Shown piece after piece: positions 56,723 through 64,000 of a stretch of DNA of 64,000 nt (the first letter of the stretch is position 1; every line of letters starts with the position of its first letter). Made by a program: the position numbers and the translations under genes. The notes beneath the pieces were generated by a model. It was not told the origin of the DNA. It did no database searches and saw only the letters and a list, made by a program, of their open reading frames with translations. Source of the DNA: Ketobacter alkanivorans (GTDB lineage: Bacteria; Pseudomonadota; Gammaproteobacteria; Pseudomonadales; Ketobacteraceae). Location of the stretch: positions 4,407,990-4,471,989 of the forward strand of contig NZ_CP022684.1 in the NCBI RefSeq assembly GCF_002863865.1, in the 5' to 3' direction.

Positions 56723-58897
56723 TCAAGCCTTGACGTTGTCTTGTAACAGGGCAATCCAGGATTGACGCTGGATGTAATGGCTGAAATCCTTGGCGCTTAA
56801 TGCGGGGCTGAAATAGTGGCCCTGTACCACATCACAACGATGATCTAGCAGAAACTGTAGTTCTTCTCGGGTTTCAACGCCTTCAGCGACCACTTCCAAA
56901 TTCAAATTTTTGCACAGTTGAATAATGGTGTGAATGATGGCGGCGGACTGTCCGTGTTTCACGCATTGCGATACAAAACTGCGATCGATCTTGAGAGTGC
57001 TGAAGGGAAACCGGGTCAGATAGATCAGCGAGGAGTAGCCGGTGCCGAAATCATCCAGCGCCACTTTGACGCCTAGATTGCGGATGCCCTCCAGTGTGCG
57101 GATTACCCGGTTGGTATCTTCCAGCAGCACGGTTTCGGTGATCTCCACTTCAAGTTGTGACGGTGCAATGCGATAGGTAAGCAGTGCATTGCGAATCATC
57201 TGAACCAACGAGCCTGCCCGAATCTGGATAGGGGAGAGGTTAATCGCTATCCGTATCGCCGAGAGCCCTTCATCATTCCAGCGCTTGGCCTGCATGCAGG
57301 CTTGGTTAATCAACCAGTCTCCCAGTTCATTGATCAGGCCGATTTCCTCAGCCATGGGCACGAATTGTGAGGGGCTAACGAGCCCTCGCACGGGATGATT
57401 CCAACGCACCAGCGCTTCGACTGAATGAACTGTGCCGCTTTTTAAATGCAGTTTGGGTTGATAGTGTAGCTCTAGCTCATTGTGGCGAATGGCGTGACGC
57501 AGGTCATTCTCAACCGAAAGCCGCTCTTTGGATTTGAAGTCAATGTCACTGGAATAGAAGTGGAAGTTGTTTCGCCCCTGGGACTTGGCAAAGTGCATGG
57601 CCGCATCGGCGTTGCGCAGCAACATTTCAGCGCCCAGCCCGTTCACCGGATACAGCGCGATGCCCGCACTTGCAGTCAGTACAATATTGTTGCCCTGTAG
57701 TGTGAATGGTGTAACCAGCTGCTTTAATAAGCGCTGCACAAACAGTATGACATCATCCAGTTTGCCGAACTGATTCAGCAGAATTGCGAACTGGTCGCCT
57801 TCCAGGCGGGCAATTTTGTCTGACATGGGCTCCTGAGGCGCTTGTGGATCAATGGCCTGCATATTCAACGTGGTGCATTGGGTGTTGTCGAAGGTTCGTA
57901 GCAGCCGGTTGGACACTTTTTTCAATAGCTCATCACCGGCTTCATGGCCCAGCGAGTTATTGATACGGGTAAACAGGTCAAGATCCAGCACGGCAACTGC
58001 TAACAGGTGGCCCTGTTTGCGTGCCAGCCTGATGGCGTGTTCCAGATGAGTTTTGAAAAATGTTCGATTCGGTAGCTGGGTGAGGGCATCGTAGTAGGCC
58101 AGTTGTAGAATCTGATCTTTGTGGGCCACTTCATCGGTAATATCGTGAATGGTGCCGTAAACCGAGTAATCTTTGTCGTTGTGCAGAATGAAACGGGCTT
58201 CGTGACGCAGGGTGCGGCCAATACCCGCTTCACTTGGAACCCTGTGATGCAGAGTCAGCGTGCCTTGGTGCTTACTGTCGTGCTGCTGGAAATACTCCAT
58301 GATTTTCAGGCGTTCGGATTCCGGCAGGCGGTGCAGAACGTCTTTAACCCTGGTTGAGCGCTGCTCTTCAAAACCAAGAATACGATTGAACTCTTTGGAA
58401 ACGTACAGGCGGCTGCTTCTGCTATCCCACTCCCAGCTGCCCATTTTGGCAATCCGTTCTGCGTGCTCAAGTATCCGTTCCCGGCGTGTAAGTGAGATAA
58501 GATTTTGACGGGCGCGTATTTGATAACGGCTGCGTTGAATCAGGATCAAGTAGTCTATGGGGTGGTGCACAAAGTCCGAGGCGCCTGCATCAAATGCCGC
58601 GGCCGCGAGCTTTGTATCGTTGTGGCGGGAAAGCACGATGACGGGGGTGTTGGCTTGATCGGCGCTACTGGCGAGTTCGGTGCACAGCTTCAAGCCACCT
58701 GCGGTATCAGGCAGATCCAGATCCATCAGCACCAGATCCGGGTTGATCTGATTGAAATACAGCTTAGCCAGCTTGCTGTTTTTGGCTTCAACCGTACCGA
58801 GGCCAGCGTTATCCAGGCTGTCGCTGATGGCGATCCGACTGTGGTCGTTGCCATCGACTATCAGAACGGTGAATGTCTGCTGATCAATTTTGTTCAA
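56723..58897 (-). CDS. REC-PAS-GGDEF-EAL cyclic-di-GMP protein, probably a phosphodiesterase
   Basis: 724 residues from TTG 58897 (an in-frame stop lies just upstream and there is no ATG). The receiver (1-125) has Asp59 in LVLMDLDLP, but the usual Lys-Pro pair reads VHHPI, so Lys is lost. A PAS domain follows (about 145-265). In the GGDEF domain (about 275-440) the signature is LEGDQF, so cyclase activity is doubtful. The EAL domain (about 455-710) keeps EALVRW, INLSPIQ, EITETVLLED, LDDFGTGYSSL, LKIDRSF and AEGVET, indicating active c-di-GMP hydrolysis. It probably tunes motility or attachment. Confidence 0.92.
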   Translation of the reverse strand: MNKIDQQTFTVLIVDGNDHSRIAISDSLDNAGLGTVEAKNSKLAKLYFNQINPDLVLMDLDLPDTAGGLKLCTELASSADQANTPVIVLSRHNDTKLAAAAFDAGASDFVHHPIDYLILIQRSRYQIRARQNLISLTRRERILEHAERIAKMGSWEWDSRSSRLYVSKEFNRILGFEEQRSTRVKDVLHRLPESERLKIMEYFQQHDSKHQGTLTLHHRVPSEAGIGRTLRHEARFILHNDKDYSVYGTIHDITDEVAHKDQILQLAYYDALTQLPNRTFFKTHLEHAIRLARKQGHLLAVAVLDLDLFTRINNSLGHEAGDELLKKVSNRLLRTFDNTQCTTLNMQAIDPQAPQEPMSDKIARLEGDQFAILLNQFGKLDDVILFVQRLLKQLVTPFTLQGNNIVLTASAGIALYPVNGLGAEMLLRNADAAMHFAKSQGRNNFHFYSSDIDFKSKERLSVENDLRHAIRHNELELHYQPKLHLKSGTVHSVEALVRWNHPVRGLVSPSQFVPMAEEIGLINELGDWLINQACMQAKRWNDEGLSAIRIAINLSPIQIRAGSLVQMIRNALLTYRIAPSQLEVEITETVLLEDTNRVIRTLEGIRNLGVKVALDDFGTGYSSLIYLTRFPFSTLKIDRSFVSQCVKHGQSAAIIHTIIQLCKNLNLEVVAEGVETREELQFLLDHRCDVVQGHYFSPALSAKDFSHYIQRQSWIALLQDNVKA

Positions 58898-58984
58898 GCG
58901 CGACTCTGTTTGTCATTGTTATGATTAGAACGCGATCTTCGACTCGAATGCCTGCGCAGTGTAGTCTCACCCCATCTTGCCAAG

Positions 58985-59374
58985 CTATTTTTCTACCGGC
59001 AACTGGTTTTTGTCCCATTCCATCATATCGCCCTGCAAGTGGTAGAGCTGGCTGAACCCAAGCTCGCTCAGGGTGGTTTCGGCCATGTCTGCCCGGCGGC
59101 CGCTGCGACAGTAGAGCAATACGGGTTTGTCTTTCAGGTGCTTTATCTGTTCCAGTTGATTGCTGATGTTGTCATGGGGAATGTTAATCGCCCCTGGCAC
59201 ATGCCCCTTGCTGTATTCTCCGGCGGATCGCACATCAATGGTGGTTATAGTGCCTGCGGTCATTCGTTCTTGCGCTTGCTTTTGTGTCAGTTCGCCTTGA
59301 TATTCGGCGCCAGCAACGCTGGCAAGCAGGAAAAACAGGCCAGCGGTGATGATTTTGCTCAACATGGTATTCAT
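58985..59374 (-). CDS. Periplasmic rhodanese-domain protein
   Basis: 129 residues with a signal peptide (ending VAGAEY) and one rhodanese domain: TIDVRSAGEYSKGHVPGAINIPHDNI and active-site loop LLYCRSGRRADMAETTL with the catalytic Cys present, unlike the rhodanese-like protein at 38611. GGAGGG lies before the ATG. It follows mnmC by 16 bases on the same strand, probably in one transcript. Substrate unknown. Confidence 0.92.
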   Translation of the reverse strand: MNTMLSKIITAGLFFLLASVAGAEYQGELTQKQAQERMTAGTITTIDVRSAGEYSKGHVPGAINIPHDNISNQLEQIKHLKDKPVLLYCRSGRRADMAETTLSELGFSQLYHLQGDMMEWDKNQLPVEK

Positions 59375-59390
59375 ATTCCCTCCAGGTACA

Positions 59391-61415
59391 TTAACGGCTT
59401 CTTCTAATTATATTGCGAATCAGGAATCGTGCAGGGTGTATGGCAAACAATACATCCTTGTCCGCTATTTGGGGCTCCCCCGACAGGTAACTGGCGATGA
59501 TCTCTGCCCCAAAGCAGGTTGAGGTTATGCCGCGAGAGCCGTGGCCGCTGCTTACAAACAGCCCCGGGAGTGTTTGTCCAACAGGAAAGGTGCGCTTGAG
59601 AAAGCCTTTGCTGAGATCCTTATACTGATCCTGGAAGTATTCTTGATTGGGCAGTGGGCCCACCACGGGCAGGTAGTCTGGGGTTTGGCAGCGAAAACCT
59701 ACACGTCCCTGCAGCGGGTGGGCGTCGGGTAAACACAGCTGATCGGCCAAATTGGGCAGAGTGCTGATAAGTTGATCACAGTTCCATTGGTGATCTTCTT
59801 GCCGCTGCTCTGGCGTGCCCAGTTTGGGGGTGAATGTTGCCCCTAGGCAATGAAAACCCTCTCTGGCCGGGTTGATGTAGCCATTGTAGTTGATGGCATG
59901 CCGCAGATTGCTGGACTCTTCAGTCTGGGGGACAAAGCTGATTTGGCCTCTTACCGGCTTCAGAGGAAGGTGGCCGGTTTGGCTGTAGTGGCTGCAATCG
60001 AATGCGCTTGCCAGAACAACTGCGTCGAAAGGTCCGTGATCATCCAGAAACCAGCGTCGATCTTCGAGGTGTAGCTGATTAATGGCGTGCCCGGTGTGTA
60101 ACGATATATCAGGCTGCTGCAGTAAGGTGTGACACAGTGCTGCAGGATTCAGCCAACCCCCGCCATGCAGCATTACACCGCCCAGATCCGTGACCAACCC
60201 GGTGATCTGGTGAATTTGCTCGGGCGTCAGGGGTTGCATCAATTCCGTCGGCCAATATTGAGCATCCAGCAGCGCAGCCTGATCGGCCGCTTCTTTTTCG
60301 TTGTAGGCCAACCGCAGTACCCCGTTGAAGCGCCAGTCCTTGCCTTCCTTTATGTTCAGGCGTCGCAGGGTGTTACTTAGATAGCGGCAGGCGTAGAGAT
60401 AAGCTGACTGATAATAGCGGTTCTGCGGTGTGTCGTGCAGGCTCAATTTGGTGAACGTGATGCCGCTGGGGTTGCCCGAACCGTGGCTGGCGATTTGGGC
60501 TTCCTTTTCGAATACGCTGACCTGCCAGCCACGACGGGCCAAGCTGTTGGCCGCAGTGGCTCCAGCCAGGCCTGCGCCAATAATGGCCACTTTGCTCGGT
60601 ATTTTGCATTGCTCCCGATAGGCGTAATGAAACCAGGGTTTTTCTGCATGTGAAAGGTTTTGCGCGGCGGGCTCAGGCGTAGCGATGGTGCCTCGCAGCA
60701 TGTCTCGCTTGCTGCCAAAACCTGGCACCTTTTCCATTTTAAAACCGACTGACTGCAACCCCCGTTTTACTACGCCTGCCGCCGTAAAGGTGGCTGCCGT
60801 TGCGTGTTCATGGCTGAGTCTGCCTATGTGTTTGAACAGCTCCGGCTGCCACATGTCGGGATTCTTGGCCGGTGCAAAGCCATCCAAAAACCAGGCATCC
60901 ACCAGACCTTCGAGTTGCTGAAAGCTGTTTATGGCCTCCCCATAAATCAGGGTGAGCGTGATATTGCATTCAGGGAAGTACAGGCGATGGCTGCCAGCCA
61001 CGGGGGCAGGGTATTGTTGTAGCAGGCAGGTGCTAAGCCAGTTGTATTGTGGATGCAGCTGGCAGGCGTGCTGCAAGTCGCTCTTGGACAACGGATACTT
61101 TTCCACACTGACGAAGTGCAGGTGAGCATTAGGCGACAGCGCTCCGCTGAGTTTGGTTGTGCGCCACAGATCCGCAGCGCACATGAAATTCAGGCCGGTA
61201 CCAAAGCCGGTTTCGGCAATGGTAAAGCTGGTGAGCTGTTGGCTGTGCCAGCGTTGCGCCAAATGATTGTTGTCTAAAAACACATAGCGTGATTCAGCCG
61301 CCCCGCTATCGCGGGAAAAGTACACATCACCGAACTGTTCAGATACCGGCGTACTGTTCTGCCATTCAATTTTTGCGGGTTGAATGATTTGCGAGTAAGT
61401 GGAGGGTTGCTTCAT
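59391..61415 (-). CDS. mnmC: Bifunctional tRNA wobble-uridine modification enzyme MnmC
   Basis: 674 residues from ATG 61415. The N-terminal methyltransferase domain (about 1-250) has TGFGTGLNF and WFLDGFAPAKNPDMW; the C-terminal FAD-dependent oxidase (about 270-670) starts with VAIIGAGLAGATAANSLARRGW and includes SGNPSGITFTKLS and GHGSRGITST. MnmC turns cmnm5(s2)U34 into mnm5(s2)U34 in tRNA. Normal length. Divergent from the AEC permease gene. Confidence 0.96.
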   Translation of the reverse strand: MKQPSTYSQIIQPAKIEWQNSTPVSEQFGDVYFSRDSGAAESRYVFLDNNHLAQRWHSQQLTSFTIAETGFGTGLNFMCAADLWRTTKLSGALSPNAHLHFVSVEKYPLSKSDLQHACQLHPQYNWLSTCLLQQYPAPVAGSHRLYFPECNITLTLIYGEAINSFQQLEGLVDAWFLDGFAPAKNPDMWQPELFKHIGRLSHEHATAATFTAAGVVKRGLQSVGFKMEKVPGFGSKRDMLRGTIATPEPAAQNLSHAEKPWFHYAYREQCKIPSKVAIIGAGLAGATAANSLARRGWQVSVFEKEAQIASHGSGNPSGITFTKLSLHDTPQNRYYQSAYLYACRYLSNTLRRLNIKEGKDWRFNGVLRLAYNEKEAADQAALLDAQYWPTELMQPLTPEQIHQITGLVTDLGGVMLHGGGWLNPAALCHTLLQQPDISLHTGHAINQLHLEDRRWFLDDHGPFDAVVLASAFDCSHYSQTGHLPLKPVRGQISFVPQTEESSNLRHAINYNGYINPAREGFHCLGATFTPKLGTPEQRQEDHQWNCDQLISTLPNLADQLCLPDAHPLQGRVGFRCQTPDYLPVVGPLPNQEYFQDQYKDLSKGFLKRTFPVGQTLPGLFVSSGHGSRGITSTCFGAEIIASYLSGEPQIADKDVLFAIHPARFLIRNIIRRSR

Positions 61416-61477
61416 CAAGACAATTCGAAACCTTGGGTTATACTGTGCGCCATCATATCACAGTCGAAACAGGGCTT

Positions 61478-62353
61478 ATGCTGCAAACGCTTTTACCCAT
61501 CACCGGTCCGGTGATGGTGTGTGTACTGGTTGGTTTTATCTGGAAGAAATGTAAGGTGCCCTACGACACTGACATGGTGTCGCGCTTGGTCATGTGTGTG
61601 GGGGCACCGTGCCTGGTGGTGTCTGCCATGACCGGCGCTGCCGTGTCGCGCTCAGTGATTGAGGAGATGTTTGGGGTGACTCTGGTGATGATTATGGCCA
61701 CGCTATTATTGGCGGCCATTGTGATTGCCTTGGCCCGCCAGCCATTGCGAGCCTATCTGGGGCCGTTGGTGTTTCCCAATGCGGGCAATATGGGGCTTCC
61801 GGTTTGCATGTTTGCATTTGGCGAGAAAGGATTGGTGTTGGCTATTGCTGTGTTTATGATGCTGTCGTTGGTGCATTTTACCTTGGGAATAGCTCTGGTA
61901 AGCGGGCGATCCGTATTTCAGGAGATGGTCCGAAACCCGATCATTTATTCTATCTGTGCCGCACTGGTGATGATTTATGGTGATATATCGTTGCCAAAAT
62001 GGGGGCAGAATACGGTCGCCTTGCTGGGTGATATGACGATTCCGCTGATGCTGATCACCTTAGGGGTTAGCCTGGCTAATATGCAGGTCAATCAGCTCGG
62101 TAAAAGTGCCGTGTTTGCGGTTGCGCGCCTGACGATAGGAGTGACAGTGGGCTGGGGTGTTGCCACTGGCTTCGGTTTAAGTGGTGTGGCCAAAGGTGTA
62201 GTCATATTGCAAAGTGCCATGCCGGTTGCTGTCTTTAATTACCTGTTTGCCGTACGTTACGGGCGTGAACCTCAGGTGGTAGCAGGCATGGTGGTGGTGT
62301 CTACATTGCTTTCCTTCATATTACTACCGCTGTTGCTGGTTTACGTAATTTAG
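61478..62353 (+). CDS. AEC (auxin efflux carrier) family permease
   Basis: 291 residues from ATG 61478 (MLQTLLPITGPVMVCVLVGFIW); the frame also runs from 61433. About ten membrane helices in two sets of five, with conserved FPNAGNMGLPVCMFAFGEKGL and the C-terminal VVILQSAMPVAVFNYLFAVRYG. Bacterial members carry organic anions such as malate or malonate; substrate unknown. The stop overlaps the convergent NIT-like gene by 4 bases. Confidence 0.9.
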   Translation: MLQTLLPITGPVMVCVLVGFIWKKCKVPYDTDMVSRLVMCVGAPCLVVSAMTGAAVSRSVIEEMFGVTLVMIMATLLLAAIVIALARQPLRAYLGPLVFPNAGNMGLPVCMFAFGEKGLVLAIAVFMMLSLVHFTLGIALVSGRSVFQEMVRNPIIYSICAALVMIYGDISLPKWGQNTVALLGDMTIPLMLITLGVSLANMQVNQLGKSAVFAVARLTIGVTVGWGVATGFGLSGVAKGVVILQSAMPVAVFNYLFAVRYGREPQVVAGMVVVSTLLSFILLPLLLVYVI

Positions 62354-63324
62354 TTTGCATCCATCGACAGGCGTTCCAGCATCATTTGATTCATCTCATA
62401 GAGCTGATCCCTGACCACTGCGTTCGCTTGATCCATCACGGCCAGATGCCCATCTATTATTTCGGTGCCCATTAAAAACAGCTTGTGACTCGGCACTTTG
62501 AAGTTTCGTTCCGACACCATCTCATGCCCTAGTAAACTGATAAAATAGTTGAGCTTCATGTTCAGATTGGGCAGGGATTTCAAGCCGGGTATGCAGGGTA
62601 GATACTGGCTGGATACCAGTTGGATGTTCTGGTCGAAGCGTTCTTTTCGATAGCGAAACTCCTGCAGCCAGAAAGATACTTTACTGCCTAGTTCTTTATC
62701 TGTATGGCCAATAACGGCCATATGAGTGCCCAAGCCGCGGATGCGGGCCAGATATTCCACCAATTCATACAAGTCAATCACACAGGTTTGGGTAAGGCTG
62801 TGCAACGGGTAGGTAAAACTGTTGTCCACCCGGCTGCGCAGGGGCTCGTTGTTCTCCAGCCCTTCAGGAGTGGCCAGAACCCGTTCGGAAAGCTGACGCG
62901 ATATGCGGATAATCAGCTCCAATAAATGCGAGTGAAACTCAAAGCTGTGGTGCAGCTCATCGTTTTCCCAGTCTTTGATGATGGTGAGCCAGCCCAGGTT
63001 AAGCTGCTCATAATCGCTTTCTGTTAAGGGGTTATCGGCAGATTGATTCAGGCATTGCAGATATTCGAATTGAGCGGATGTCTGTTTTTGGAGCGTTTCC
63101 ACCTGGGTGCGGAAACTATTATCGCCCCCTAATAGGGCAAGGGTTGCACCGCGATGGCGCTGAATGAACCGGCTCAGGTTCAAAATGGTTACCATCAGAT
63201 CCAATTGAGCTACCCGTAAAGTATGCATTTTGAACAATTTAGGCGCTAAATGCCCATTTTCTGGGGTGTTTTTGGGGATCACGTTTGTTTGTAAACAGTG
63301 TTCTACTTGGCCCATTGTGCTCAT
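62350..63324 (-). CDS. Stand-alone NIT-domain-like helical protein
   Basis: 324 residues, nearly all helical, no signal peptide and no membrane helix. Two segments, FIQRHRGATLALLGGDNSFRTQV (about 50) and LARIRGLGTHMAVIGHTDKEL (about 195), resemble the paired Arg-containing motifs of nitrate/nitrite-sensing NIT domains. NIT domains are usually parts of membrane receptors or of the antiterminator NasR; here there is no output domain. Both the family call and a nitrate role are inference. The upstream 175-base gap separates it from the divergent DISM receptor gene. Confidence 0.65.
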   Translation of the reverse strand: MSTMGQVEHCLQTNVIPKNTPENGHLAPKLFKMHTLRVAQLDLMVTILNLSRFIQRHRGATLALLGGDNSFRTQVETLQKQTSAQFEYLQCLNQSADNPLTESDYEQLNLGWLTIIKDWENDELHHSFEFHSHLLELIIRISRQLSERVLATPEGLENNEPLRSRVDNSFTYPLHSLTQTCVIDLYELVEYLARIRGLGTHMAVIGHTDKELGSKVSFWLQEFRYRKERFDQNIQLVSSQYLPCIPGLKSLPNLNMKLNYFISLLGHEMVSERNFKVPSHKLFLMGTEIIDGHLAVMDQANAVVRDQLYEMNQMMLERLSMDAN

Positions 63325-63499
63325 TAACCTGTAAAAAATATGTCGTTTGACTTCTTACATAGGTACAACGCAATTGTTATGCCAGAGTGGGTTGGTTAAT
63401 AATTACACAAAGTCAACAATTGAAACAATATCTGTATACCCCTTGTTTGGCATTTTGGGGTAGGGTTGAGTTAGAAGAATAAAATTAAGATAGGAACTC

Positions 63500-64000
63500 A
63501 TGATGTATTTGATTCTGCGCCCAGTTGTTTTGGGCGTAATGTTCTTACTATTGCCATGTATAGCGATGGCCGGCCAGGCAACCGAGTTTCGGGTGTGGCC
63601 GAGCCATGGGGTTCTGCTGGATACAACCGGGGAACTATCCGTGCACGATATTCTGTCGGAGAAAGCAGAATGGGCCACCATGCAGAACACTCATTCGGCA
63701 CAGCATGGCTATCAGACGCAGCCTGCCTGGTTTCGATTTACTATCAGCGCCAGCACGGATAAACCCGAGCAGATGTACCTGGAACTGGGCACCCCTTTTC
63801 TGGATTACGTGGATTTCTATTTTGTTCAGGTTACACCACAGGGCAAGAACATCCTGATGCATTCCGTTGCCGGAGATCAGCAGACATTTCTCAGCAATGT
63901 TTTTGGGCATCGCTTTCCTGTCTTTCCCTTCGAAGTGGCTCAAACTGGAGACTATCAGGTCTATTTACGAGTGCAGAGTAGCAGCGCTTTGATCTTCCCT
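63500..64000 (+). CDS. 7TMR-DISM receptor, N-terminal part (3' truncated)
   Basis: 167 residues are visible and the frame runs off the window end. ATG 63500 is followed directly by another ATG (63503). A signal peptide (about 1-24, ending AMAG) precedes a periplasmic sensor domain with the pattern YQTQPAWFRFTISAS, MYLELGTPFLDYVDFYFV and YQVYLRVQSSSALIFP, matching the 7TMR-DISMED2 ligand-binding domain. Such proteins continue with seven membrane helices and a kinase or diguanylate cyclase; that part is not seen. Confidence 0.85.
   Translation, partial: MMYLILRPVVLGVMFLLLPCIAMAGQATEFRVWPSHGVLLDTTGELSVHDILSEKAEWATMQNTHSAQHGYQTQPAWFRFTISASTDKPEQMYLELGTPFLDYVDFYFVQVTPQGKNILMHSVAGDQQTFLSNVFGHRFPVFPFEVAQTGDYQVYLRVQSSSALIFP

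Noticed and set aside
1..64000. CRISPR arrays, tRNA or rRNA genes, insertion sequences, phage genes
   Set aside because: No regular spaced repeats, cloverleaf-like sequences, transposase motifs or integrase genes were seen; gene content is continuous and chromosomal.

Overview
The window looks like chromosomal DNA of a motile, polarly flagellated gammaproteobacterium. The flagellar/chemotaxis run fliK-fliLMNOPQR-flhBA-flhF-fleN-fliA-cheYZAB-motCD-parC-parP-cheW, followed by a DUF2802 gene, ccm genes and smc-zipA-ligA, is the arrangement known from Pseudomonas, Marinobacter and Alcanivorax/Ketobacter-type bacteria. The genus cannot be fixed from the sequence alone. No rRNA, tRNA, CRISPR array, insertion sequence or phage gene was seen.

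Region 1 (1-14.6 kb) is a compact plus-strand type IVb pilus / type II secretion-like operon: a 5'-truncated gene of unknown function, a TcpQ-domain protein, a lipoprotein secretin (PilN type), two PilO-like inner-membrane proteins, PilP, a GspE/PilB-type ATPase, a GspF/PilR-type platform protein and four pilin-like proteins, the last a GspK/PilX-like one without Glu+5. It ends with two large paralogous lipoproteins made by a tandem duplication. A 32-codon relic of the GspK-like gene between them marks the junction. Their first ~300 bases are almost identical while the 3' parts have diverged strongly. This is the most unusual part of the window and my best candidate for an undescribed surface system.

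Region 2 (14.6-15.4 kb) holds an orphan PAAR-repeat protein on the minus strand and a small DUF4404 protein. Region 3 (15.3-38.5 kb) is the flagellar/chemotaxis cluster. Sequences closely matching the sigma-54 -24/-12 element precede fliK, fliL, flhA and the second of two tandem cheW genes. The fliK Shine-Dalgarno sequence lies in a predicted hairpin whose 5' arm would be missing from the sigma-54 transcript.

Region 4 (38.5-42.2 kb): an exported rhodanese-like protein without its catalytic cysteine, then on the minus strand a TSUP permease, a second FliK-like protein and a short FlhB C-domain-like protein. Region 5 (42.3-45.1 kb): cytochrome c maturation genes ccmABCDE, ending at ccmE with a hairpin and no ccmF. 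Region 6 (45.1-48 kb): a periplasmic solute-binding-like protein divergent from an FCD-type GntR regulator, then a CysZ-like membrane protein.

Region 7 (48.2-56.7 kb): smc, zipA and ligA, then an overlapping set of a one-TM protein, a PPK2 polyphosphate kinase and a YheU protein. Region 8 (56.7-64 kb): a REC-PAS-GGDEF-EAL protein with degenerate REC and GGDEF sites but an intact EAL site, a periplasmic rhodanese, mnmC, an AEC permease, a stand-alone NIT-like protein, and the start of a 7TMR-DISM receptor cut by the window end.
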